Assembly: GCF_000208865.1 (NCBI RefSeq)
Contig: NC_018390.1
Location: 3,366,270-3,430,269, forward strand
DNA: 64,000 nucleotides
DNA from: Neospora caninum Liverpool
Taxonomy: Eukaryota; Apicomplexa; Conoidasida; Eucoccidiorida; Sarcocystidae
Direction of reading: 5' to 3'
Within the stretch, counting starts at the first letter, position 1; each line of letters starts with the position of its first letter. The position numbers were made by a program, and so were the translations under genes. Below the pieces are notes generated by a model that made no database searches, was not told the origin of the DNA, and saw only the letters and a program-made list of their open reading frames with translations. Positions 50,301 through 61,703 of the stretch are shown here, piece after piece.

Positions 50301-53300
50301 TGCTCCTCGCCGCCGTCACGCCCCACCGAAGAAGCCCTTGTGGACGAGCCCGGAGGCGCAAAACTCTTTTGGCCTCCCCGGAGAGCTGGAAGAAGCCGAG
50401 ACACTCCGTCGCGTTTCCCACTTAAATCCTTTCCGTCCTTCCCCGGTTTGTCCTGAAGAGACGCAGCGCTCGTCGCCCGTTCTCGTGTGAACGCCCCGGT
50501 GTCTTCGCCTTCGCACTCATCGACGCTTTCCGCGCAAACAGCCGCTCCAGGGCGTTTTCCAGTCCTCCCCGCTTCTCCGTTCGCCCGCTTCGCCTCTCCC
50601 TCCTTGCCTGCTTCTCCCTCTCTTCCCGCGCCGTTCCGGCCCCATTTCGAAAGGCCTCGGCTGGCTTGGTCAACGGGCGTCAGCGTCCGCCGCCCCGCCG
50701 CGGGTTTCGGCCCTCCAGCCAGGCCGGCGCCGACTCCCCGCGTCCGTCTTTCCGTGGAGAGCGAGCGTGTTCGAGAGTTCGAGGTTGCCTTCTTCCCCTC
50801 CCGGTCCTTCCCCAGTTCGCCCTCTCTCTGCTCAGTCGCCTCTCCGTTTCTCTCATTTCCACGCGACAGCGGTCGGGAGACACTCGGCGCCCTGCCAGTC
50901 GCGGCGCCGGAGACGGACACGCCCCTTCGGGTGTTCACAGACCCGCTTGCTTGTTTGACGCTCTTGTTTGCGAGTCCCTCTTCCTCCATGCGGACTTTGT
51001 GCACTTTTTCCTGCGTCTCCAGATCGCGCAGCCGAGTCGAGGCCTCTCTCTCTCTTCGGCCGACCTCCTGTTCTCGCTGGCTCAGCTTCCTTCTCCACGC
51101 TCCCACTTGCGCGTCGATTAGCTCCTTCTCTCTCTTGAAGCTCTCTTTCTCGGCTTCAAACGCGGCCCGTTCAATTTCAAGCGCGTCTTCAGCCTCGCGA
51201 AGACGCGCAAACTTCTCGTCGACTTCGGCAACTCGCAGCACCTGGTCTCGCAAGCTCTCCACCTTCTTCTCGATCTCTTCCCGCTCCTTCTTCAGAGCGG
51301 CCTCGACTTGTTTCTGGTGGGTCTGCGCCTCCTCCAGCTGCCGTCGCTGACGCGCCACTCCTTGTTTCTCCTTGCTCAGCTTCTGCTTCTCGTCTTGGAC
51401 GCTCTGCTCGTCTTCTCGCACGCGTCGTTCTCTCTCGAACAGAGCCTCTTCCCGTTCGAGGTGACGCGACACATCTTGCTGGTGATGCAGTTTCTGCTGG
51501 TGCACTTCTTCTTCGAGGCTCCGCAGTTGATTGATCTGCTCTGCGTACGCCTCTTGCTGCCTTTCTTCAGACTGAAGGAGGCGCTGCCGCTCCTCCTCAA
51601 TCATTTCCTCCTGCTGCGCCTTCTGCTCGCCCAACTCGCGCTCCGCCGCCTGGCACTGCGATCGAAAGTCAGCCAGGACTGCCTCCTGCTCCGCGCGAAA
51701 CTGTTCTCGCTCCTTCCTCACGTCTTCCTCAAAGGCCTCTCTCTGCTGGGACAGCAGTCGTCGCCCCTGCTCAACTTTCTCTTCTTCTTCTCGCAGGCGC
51801 GACTCCACAGCCTCGCGCTCCGCCTGCCACCGCTCCTTCTCAGCGTCGATCTCCGCCTGAGACAGAGCGAAACAGGGCGAGGCCACAGCGACCGAAAGAA
51901 GATCGACAGAAGGGGAGCGCAGACGAAAGACGCGCGACAAAGACCCGGGATAGAGAAGCAACTCGACAAAAGACGCCCAGACAGCAGAAGGCGAGCAAAA
52001 CACAAACCAACGAAGAGAGGAACGCAGAAAAGCTACGGTCGCGAACAGAGAAGAGGGACGGACAGGGAGTACGCGCGCTGGGCCAAAGACGGAATGGAGA
52101 CACGGAAAAGTGCTTTCTGTTCGCTTGCTTCTTTTCGCGGCAGCGCCAAGCGTCATCAGCCGTATTTCCTGTTCGTGTTCTCCTCTCGTGCTCTGCCCTC
52201 TCCGAGTGCTGTCTTCCTCCTCCGTTTTTTTCGGCCCTCCCTTCACACAAGCGCATTCTTCTCCGCTGCTCCTTGCCCCCGAACACGGCTCGCTTACCTC
52301 TTTCTCCTTGAGGCGTTCTCTCTGAGCTTCAAGTCGCTGGGTTTCGCGGCCGTTCTCCTCTTCCAGTCTCTCTCTTTCTCTCTGCAGAGCCTCTCCGCTT
52401 CGGGCTCTTTCTTCTTGAAGCTTTTCTCTCTCAGCTGAAAGCATCGCACGCATCTGCTCTTGGTCTGCCAGCTGTCGCGCGATCCTTTCCTTCTCGTCCA
52501 GGAGTTCCTGCGTCAGTTTTTTCGTTTCCTCGGACCTCCGTTTCTCCTCTTCTTCGAGTTCCTTCTCTGTCTTGTGGATCCTTTCCTGCGCCGCCACGAG
52601 CTCAGCTTCTCCGCTGCTTCGCTCTTCCTCCCACTCCTTCTTCTTCTTGTCGAACTCTGCGTTGGCCGCCCGACGCTCTTCTCCCCACTTTGCTCGCTCT
52701 TCCTCTACGTACGCCTCGAAGTTCTTCCTGTCGTGCTCCAGCGCCTTCTTCTCCTCCGCGAGTCTCTTCTTCTCTTCGTCGAGCTGCGCCTCCACACGGC
52801 CCTTCTCGCGCGCAAAGTTCTTCTTCTCCTCCAAAAACGCATCCTGCAGCTGCTGCAGCTTCTTCTTTTCTCTCTCGTCCTCGCGCTTCCTCTCCGTCTC
52901 TTGCCTCCGCAACGCATGCGCCCTCGCATCCATCTCCGTCTCCTGTTCGTGGAGGAGTCGCGCCCGCCGATCCAGCTCTTCGTTTTTCTGCCTCCAGAGC
53001 GAGACGCGGTCCAGTTCTTTCTGCTCCTCTTCTTCCGCCTTCAGAGCCACAGCCTGCGTCCGCCGCTCCACCTCCATTTCCTCCCGGCGCAGCTCTTCCT
53101 CTTTGCTCTGCGCCTTGGCTTCGCGACGAGCCAGCTCTTCTTCCTTCTTCTTCAGGCGGCGTCTCTCGTCTTCGGTTGCAGAGATGCGCGCACCCAGTTC
53201 GGCCTTCTCCCGATCCAGAGAAAAACGGAGTTCCTCCAATTCAACGCGCTGCCTGTTCAAACTGTCTTGTTCTCTCTGCAGACACATCCAAAAACCTCAA

Positions 53301-56300
53301 GAAAAACAGGCATGGTCGACGAAAACCCACCCCGCAAACCGCTCCCGGACCATCCAAATGCGAGGCTCTCTGGCCCCAAGTCCACGCGCGAAAGAAACAC
53401 GGTTGACCTTTCAGAGAGCTTGCGGACGCCTCGCTACGATCCAATGTGTAGACGTGAATCGAAGTACGGACACACACTCGAGGAGGTACGTAGACATCTC
53501 CACGCAGCCATACACACACACACACACAGACACATGTGTGCATGGCTTTGGAGAGCACACAGGTGACTTGCCTCCACACTTTCAATCTTGTCTTTGAGGC
53601 TAGTTGTGTCCCTGGCAACTTCCTTCTTCTTTTCGTCGAGTTCCTTTTTATCAGCCCGAATGCGGAGGCTGAACGCCTGGAGCTCGTCGCGTTTCTGCTG
53701 CGCAGTTTTTCGCCATTTCTCCTTCTTCTCGAGGAGTTCTTGGCGCTGTTTCTCGAACTGCTGCCATCTCGCTTCCATCGCTTCGCGCTCCGCCGTGACT
53801 TGCGCCCGCATTTCCCGCAGATGCTTTTCTTCCTCCATCACGCCTTCGCGCTGTCTCTGCACTTGGCTCTGAAGCAAGGCGACCTGTGCCTCTTGCTCCG
53901 CCAACAGGCGTCGCCGCTGCTGCTGCTGGTCTCGCTCCTCCTCGACGCGCCGCAGTTGCTGCTCGTAGTGCGCCTTCTGCCGAGACATGTACCGACTCGC
54001 CTACAGAGGAGACGGAGACAAAAAACGCGCAGCTAGGCACAGAGAAGAGCGCGCCGCCGCGACGCAGAACGAGACGCGGAAGCCGAAACCGAAACAACAG
54101 CAAGGCGCCCCCCAAAATGTGCGCACGCGTGGGAAGTCCCCGGAGGAAAGCGAAGAAAGAGGCACCGCACCGAAATGGCACACCAGACGGAATTGGAGAC
54201 GACAACACGCGAGGTCTCCAGGGGCACTATGTCTGCCGTTCTTGACAACACCGCGGGTTGTGTTCCTCAGAAAGGAGCAGCGAAGAAAGGATCGTTCATG
54301 GCGCACACACGCGGGGTTGTGTTTTTTGTGTGCATTGCTAGACATTTCTTCCTCACATTGAGTCAAACACTCACATAAATACATGCATGCAAGTGGACAC
54401 AGAGAAGCGCACAGGTTTCGCCTTCTCTCCTACCTGACAGACACAGACAGTGGATCCTTTGCCGCCTGCGTCGGGTTTCCCGGTCACGGCACTCGTCCCT
54501 GAGAAAAGCAGTCCTGGGTACGCCCCTCCGGCCGAGGGCTTCGCGAATCCCGCGTTTTCTATTCTGGCCGACAGCTGAGAGTTGCGACTGCTTCGCTGAC
54601 TCAGTCCGCCCGTCTGCTCGTGCTCCAGGGAGGCACGCGGAGACCGTGCACCGGAGCCGCCTTCCTCTGCGGCAAGAGACGACGGCTGGTGTGTCGACAA
54701 ATGGGGCGCGCGAGCGGACGCGCCTCCTAGGCTCTCGGCACCTCCGGTTGCCATCGCAAACCGCGCGAGGCTCGTCGCTCCCGAATCCACGCCGCTCTCA
54801 GCCAAGCCCAGAAGCCTCGCGTCTTTGCTCTCTCGGTTCTTCTCTTCTGCCTCTTCACGCGAGTCCAAGAACGTGTCTTGTCGGGCGCCGTCTCCGAGAG
54901 AAGAAGCCGAAGACGCGGACCCGGGCGTTGTCGACTTGTTCTTCTCGTACAGCTGAAAAAGGTCGTTTCGGTCGCCGCCTTCCTTCTGAAAAGATGCCTT
55001 CGCCACGTCGGACGGAATGTCTTTCGCGCGGCAGGAACTGGGAGAGACCGCCGACCCTGCGCCAGGAGCAGGCTGCGACAGAGACCGCAGGACCGGGCGG
55101 GTCGGGACTGTCGCTCTAAGAGTCGACGAGGAGCGCGAGAAAAGCACTTCTCGATCTCGCTTTTGCCGCACACCGCATCTCTCCACGCCGTCTTCTTCCC
55201 GCTGGAAGACCTCTTCTCCCACACGTTGGACCCGCGGAAGAGGAGGATGCAACCCTTGGGAGAGGCGCAAGAGCGCCGAGTTGCTCCGCACACGGCTGCC
55301 GTCACTTACCCGCCCGCCTCCAGGCATCTCTGTCGCGCCGACGCGGGCCGAGCGAAAACCGGAACCCTTCGTAGACTCGCACTCCCCGCTCTGTGTGTCT
55401 CCTTCGAGGCCCGCAGTCTTTGGACCTGCCGCAGGGAGACGCTCTTCGCGCTCTCGATCCGTCTCGTCCGCCGGCGTCGCAGGCAGAAAGCCTGATCTCC
55501 TGGAAACCGCGGAAGACTGCAGCAAGCTCAAGCCCCGTTCGGTGCTTCCCCGCGCCGCTCCGCGCCCAGACGGCGACTCACCGTCCCGCGACGACGCGAG
55601 AAGCTCTGATTTGTGTCCACTGTCTCCTAGGAATTTCGGACGGACAGAGGCCGCCAGGGCCCTGTCTGTCGATCCGTCACTTGTCGCGAACGAAGCGGGC
55701 GGCAGGAAGGGCGGACGGGAAGTTGCCAAAAGCTCGGGCCGCGAGGCGAGCGGCGAAGAGACTCCAGCTGCCGACTCGCGTTCCCGACGCGACGCCCCGA
55801 GACCAAAGTCGGAGAAGTGCGTCGGTTTGTCTCCCCTCCGAGGCGAAACGAGCGACTGGTCGCGTCCCGAACCAAGTGGAGAGAACAAGGTGTCGCCTCC
55901 GTCTGCTTCTCTCTCGGTTCCGTGGTGGCGTCTTGTCACCGCATGCAGAGTCTCGCCGTCTCGCCCTGTACTTCTCGCACCAGACAGACCCAGACTGCTT
56001 CCCCAGCGTCGCTCCACGGGTTCTCCCCTCGTCCCGTCCTCGCCGACGAGGTCTCCGCTCCGCCCACGTTCTGCAAACTGACTTGTCGACAGCCCCTCGC
56101 CTTCGCGTCGGCTCTCGTACAAGGAGCCCCGCGGAAAAGACGACCGCTCGGGAGCTGCGTCGCCGAGGCGAGCGTGCGGGTCTGCCGCAGCAGACTTCGG
56201 CGAGTCTCCGTTCACGAGAAAGGCGCGGTTCGTGAGATGTGTGTCGCCCACGCGCGCCCCGCTGGAGTCTCTCGCTGGTCCCCTTCTGTGGAGGCTGCGT

Positions 56301-57580
56301 TCACTGGAGTCTCCCAAGTCAAGTCTCCCGTCGGAAAGTCCCGAGTGGCGAGACGCACTTGGCGCCGCCTTCACGTTTTCTTCCGATTCGCGATGAGACA
56401 CTGCGCCCTTTCCCCCTCCGTAGGACGTGTACACGAGGCGTTCACTGCGAAAGGATCCCCGCTCTGCAGGCACGTGGAGATTCCGGGACGACAGAAGTAC
56501 TACGCCGTTCTGACTGGAGCTCTGAGACGAGCTCCGCAGCGGATCGGGCTGCTGCCTCGGCGACGAGGAAGCGGAGAGAAACGACGGTTTGTCGCGGCCG
56601 AAATCCTGCTCCCGCTCCTCAAGCCGACGCGACTGCTCTGTATAGACACCGCGGCCCGAGACTGGCGACGTCGCCTCGTGGGAAGTGCGGAGAAATGTTG
56701 GAACAGAAGAGGCCTGGGCTTTGCTCTCGTGGAGGCGACCCGTTGAAACCAAGTCACTGCCCCGTCGCCGGGTCGACAGAGCGAAAGACTCTAAACGCGT
56801 CCCGCCTTCGAAACGATCCCCCGACTGTCGCGCTCTGGCGCCTTCCCTCTCTGGTTCGTACAGACTCGTGAGAAATCGACTGCTCTTTTCCCCGGCCACG
56901 GCAGCCTCTGAGCCGTAGCTTCTGCTCTCGGCGCATGCGCGCATGCCGGTCAGTCTCTCGTTTCTTGACCGCTGCAGCAGAGAAGATGCCAAAACAGCAG
57001 CGCCTCCTTTGCTGTGAGAACCGCTTGCCACAGAACGCGCCAAGGAGCTCGGGCTGTTGTTGGCATCTGACAAGGTGTCCTTTTCTGCGTCTAAGCGGGG
57101 AAACGACGGAGTGCCTGCGCGCCCTGCTGTGGACCCCGCGTTCCCCTCTGCAGATGCGAAAGGCATTCTGTGCAAGAAACCAGAGTATCCCGCTCCACTG
57201 TCGTCGGCAGTTTTCGAGAACTGGAAAGAAGAGAACCGTTCCTCCTCATAGATGGATCGGGTCCTGAGAGACGCAGTCTGGGAATTCGATCGCGAAAGAG
57301 AGGGCGCGACGGCTCTCATCGTGGAGGCCCTTTCAGTGCTCAAAGGCCGAGTCTTGGAAAAGGAAGGAGAGCCCAGAGAGAGTGCTTCCGGCGCTTCGCC
57401 GTTCTCAGGAGAAACGAACGGATCAGTCGGAAGGCGAGAAGTCGGCCGCCTGGACCGAGAAAAATCGCTAGCTGTCGTCTCGGTCGACAACAGACGCGAG
57501 GCAGTCGACACAGCACTCGCCCCCGACTTGAAAAACCTCAGAGATCCCCCAGTTCCTTCGTCAGCCTGAGCAGACGCCAT
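47371..57580 (-). CDS. Giant coiled-coil protein, 6 exons, ~2745 aa
   Basis: Exons: 57580-54434, 54000-53572, 53275-52298, 51856-50290, 49945-49328 and 48869-47371; all phases agree. Residues 1-1049 (exon 1) are disordered and Ser/Arg/Gly-rich with no domain seen. Residues about 1050-1860 are an almost unbroken Glu/Arg/Lys/Gln heptad coiled coil, running across exons 2-4 (for example HYEQQLRRVEEERDQQQQRR and ERWQAEREAVESRLREEEEK). The rest is again disordered, Ser/Arg/Glu-rich. This head-rod-tail layout is typical of centrosomal, cytoskeletal or scaffold proteins; the actual role is unknown. The intron after exon 2 uses a GC donor (GAG|GCAAGT), supported because nearby GT sites break the phase. 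The exon 4 donor (near 50290) is uncertain, and the exon 5 acceptor is a tandem CAGCAG. The ATG chosen is the first of the open frame. Confidence 0.83.
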
Positions 57581-60500
57581 GTGCCAAAACGTTCAAGTAC
57601 ACGCGAAGCGCTGTTCACAACGGGGACAGAAAGCAGCGCGTGAACGAGCGAAGCCGCTCTCTAAAATCCTGTATGTAACTGAATTTATCAAAGAGACGGC
57701 GGGGAAGCAAGTCGAAAAGCACAGACCGCCAACCCCTAGAGGTCCGCATGGGTGCTTGGCGATCAGTTTGTCCAGGAATGTTACGAAAGACGTGCGTTTT
57801 CCCCGCGAACCAAAACGAAAAAGAAGGAAGAAACAGCCTGTTCCCTTCTCAGCTTGTAGGCACACACCGACTCGGGGCTCTGACAAGCTGAACCTGAAGA
57901 CGTTGCCACCTGGGACACCCGAGAAAGAGGTAGCTGTGTTACCCGCTGCTCCACGCGCAGGGGGGAAAGGACACGATAAATGATACGCTGGCACAGCGTT
58001 CTCTGAAGAGGGAAGAATTGCGCGGGAAGAGAAAAAGAAATAACGGCGTCCACCGTTTTCTGCCTGAAAATGTGCGACTTGTGGTGTCGAGACACCTGGA
58101 GGAGGGTGGGCGCGTTGTGCCCGAAAACAAGCAGCCAAAGTCCGTGCGGTGAGGACAAAACATCCAACGAGTACCGCCCAAGAGCCCTCCTTCTTTGCTG
58201 TTCTTGGAATCTAAAAAGCGAACACGGAGCTGATAGATTTAGTCACATCGTTCTGTCACTCAACCGAGCCCGGTTCTGCCCCCCGTGGGCAGTGTCCGTG
58301 TCGCCAAGTCTGCCAGCCTACACAAGAAGACACACACATGCTCCTTCGCTTTCTCCGAGAGCGAATTTCACCTTCAGAGCTACCAGGGACTACCGCATAG
58401 TAGAAACAGAGGTATAGGCTACTGAGAAGCTGCTAAAAAGGAAAGGGTAGAAATTTGCAAGACGCACGCTGAAGTAAGCGGTCCCCTCTGTTTCCGCGGC
58501 AGAGTGAAAATGCAGAGGGGAGGAAATAGGGGGTGGTTAGCAAGGGTTGGAGGTTGCGGTGGACAAAGCAGGGAGACCATTCACCTGCAGTGACGGGAAA
58601 ACGTTTTTCTGGAGAAAATATATCGCACGGGACAAAAATGAAACAGTCCGTCGCAACGTTACACCACACAACGGACTGCGTGGTGGAAAGCCGGCGTATA
58701 GGAGAGGTGTTCTGCCCGCTCCACTGTTTCTCGTGCGCGTTTCTCTCTCTGCTGCTCACCTCTTTCGGAGGAGAATCCAACACACACACAGATGACCACA
58801 CTGGGACGATCTCTGTAGAGAGAGACTTTCTTAGAAAGAAATCCTTATTCAAGAGGTTTGTCACAGGAAGCCGATCGCATTGCACGTGGTAGTGTTGCTT
58901 GCGCACACTTGTATACAACAGAGACCATGTTCCCGAGAGAGCCTGTAAAGCAGACCTCGTCGCTGTATTGCGACGCTTGGCGTAGAATTCCACAGGGACA
59001 AACTGGTGCGGTACAGGCGTTGAAATGCATCGAGAAGCATCCTCAAGCAAAAAATATTTCACGGAAATCTGAGGCTGATCTCTCAAAACCACAGCGAAGC
59101 AGGGGAGGTACGAGGACGCGTGTGCAGCAGGTCTTTCAGATGCGTATCTCATCTGCGAGGTGTCGACGGACGTTTTAGCACACTGGATCGTTCTGTGTAC
59201 ATTTTTGTGGAAAATCCAACTGGAGCGGCAAGGAACAATGGATTGCGCAGGATGCCACTGCGAAACACATATCTCATCAGCTACCTCTTCCCTCCTTCAA
59301 GGTACGAGTTTTTGACAGGGCCTTCCTCGAGTGCCGTACGCCGTTCGAAGCAAGTCACAGCACCTATCCAATGCCGGTACCTCCGGGGCTAAAATGGCCA
59401 AGTCTTGTCGATCTCAGGTAGGCTCCAACGAGGTAGCCGACACACACATAGACGCTTAGAACGAGGAAGTCGTCACAGCGGGCTTGAAACTTGTTAGAAA
59501 TGGGCGGAGTCGTAGGGACATCCAGACGATCCAGAGAGGCACATACGAGTGTGATTGCCGATCTGCATTATCAGTGTGTGCGACCAAGATGGGCGAGGCC
59601 AGCAGCGGTTCCGCAAGATAACTGATTAGATCCGCCTTCAGATCCTCTCTGAAAAGAAGGAAATCCTTCGGCGGCGTTAGTACGACTGCATACTTTCTGC
59701 GGACACGCGTACAGTCCCTCGACCCAAATCAAGCTTTTAAGCACGTATCTGTGACTGGTGCTTTAAACTCCCACTCACATGCCGGTGAGAAAAGCAGACA
59801 AGAAACAAATTGGATCCCCTTAGGAAGGTGAGGTCTCTCTACTTTTTTTCGCCTAGAAATCCCGCCTACGAGAAAAAACCACGCATGGTCTCTCTCCGCA
59901 TATTTTTGCTCACGGCGGCAGAGGAACCTACGCAGCACATCGTCATGGCGAAGCTACACGAGTACGCAATGGACGTCGTGGCGAAGACTCATCTACTCAT
60001 CTACGTGGAGCTCCATCTGCGTATGCTAGTTCCCCGTAGACATTTACCGTCCGTACGCGTGTGGATTGTAGCGGCTCGAAGCACCCGTTGAACATGAGGG
60101 TTCCTAGGGAGAGACCCGAAAGGATCACAGTGTGTTTCTATCTGGCGTCGTTTGCCCGACACCCTGAAGCACTCTTGCAAACAACAGACTCTCAGGTTGT
60201 CACTGATGGTGAGACGTTTGAAAGCCCCGTCATTTTCTGCACTTTAGTTGTAAACGGGTTTCTACCGATTCGCATCTGCTTCTGCCGTGATATGTTTAAT
60301 ACAGATGGACTGCGACTATTCTGGATTCCTCTTCGCATATAACGATACATTAGCCTTTTCCCTGTGTTTTGTAACGGATGTCTCGAAGCCGTCTCAATTC
60401 TCCCACTTGGCTACTCTGGCGATTCGGAACCGAACATTTGCACTCGCTGGTTTCTGCCGAGTGTACCCATGCGGGGACGCTATCAGAGCCTTCCGACTTT

Positions 60501-61703
60501 TTCGAGCACAGTGCACCTTTAAATGGACCGTTTTTTCACTTGCTCCTCCACTCTTCGTGTCCCAGGACTACACATCTGACAGCGTACAGCGTCGCACACT
60601 CAGGCCGAGGAAACGCCGCAGGAGACAGCCACTGGCCTTTTCGCCCAGGCGGCCCAGGAGTGTCCTGCGTTTTTCTCCAAGAGCTTTCGCCGTTGGTTGT
60701 GTTGTTTCCTGATCGCGTGATCCCCATGGACGGCCGCTTTGAGGCATGCCACCGAGTGTTTCCGGTAAGCCCATTTTCCCTGCTGGTGAACTTGCCCAGA
60801 TCGTTTCAGCTGCCAAGGGAGGAGGAGAGGCCGCAGCCCCAACGTTTGGCTTTTTCTGCCTTCCTAGTGATGATGGACGCATGCAGGTAGGGTTCTTTGC
60901 GCGGGTGGTAAACAGTTTTCCGGAAATCGATCCGTCTTAAACAGCTCGGCGTGGTCTCTCATCCGCGCGAAACACTCTGTTTCTTCGGTGCATATCCAGA
61001 AAATTCGCCCGAGGCTGATTCGTCGTAGATGCGTTTTGGCCCAAAGGCCTTCTTCACATCGCAGGCTTTCACCGGGTGTCTGTGCGCGGGCATGCACCCT
61101 CCAAGACTCACGATGTAGCCGACGAGAGGAAATGCCCATTCCTCTACTGTGTTGTCCTTGTCTTTCGCATCTCTTGTCCCTGTGAACTTCTGCTCTGTCT
61201 CGTGCTTCTCGGTTTCCTCCACACTCTCGATTTTTCGTAGCCGGTGTTTCCCGTCTCCGCCGTCGGCTCGCGTAGCTCCGCTCCCTGCTGGTCCACCGAA
61301 CCTCCTAACCTTCCATGTAGAGGACAGCCGCTGCTGTTAAGGACCCGAAAAAGCATTTTTCGCGTTCAGGTGCATGCCCATGGTGTCGCCAAGGACTGCG
61401 CAGAAGAAGCGCCCTTCTTCGCGTGGATTTTTGCAGCGAGCCTGCTCTTCAATCCTGGGGGTTCGGAGCGTGCTTCGTCGCTGTCCCTATCGGGACGCGG
61501 TCTGGCCGGCATCTGGTGAACCGCTTTTCCGAACCGTCTTTCACACTGCCGCTTTTCAGCTGGCGTCCTGCACGGTGTGTGCAAGTTCCCAGCTTGTTGC
61601 AATCCGGGTTGAGTCGGTTTTCGCCGGCTAGGGAGGGAAAGCTGCCTTCTCGTTCGGTGCACATCACATCGACGCCTTTGTTCCTCCAACATAACTGTAC
61701 AGG
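57581..61703. other. 4.1-kb region without a convincing gene
   Basis: This lies between the start of the minus-strand coiled-coil gene and the plus-strand frame at 61704, so it should contain both promoters and possibly long 5' UTRs, which are common in coccidia. The longest single frame is an ATG-started minus-strand frame of 239 codons at 58433-59152 with no domain; overlapping frames in other phases are of similar quality. Another plus-strand frame of 170 codons ends near 60890. There is no clear microsatellite. Confidence 0.5.

Noticed and set aside
50487..53597. Long plus-strand Ser/Arg/Leu-rich frames opposite the coiled-coil exons
   Set aside because: They are antisense to a Glu/Lys/Arg-rich coiled coil, whose complement always reads as Ser/Leu/Phe-rich without stops.
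54646..57643. Several plus-strand frames of 150-350 codons opposite exon 1 of the coiled-coil gene
   Set aside because: GC-rich antisense frames, basic and domain-free; the minus frame is a single open stretch of over 1000 codons.
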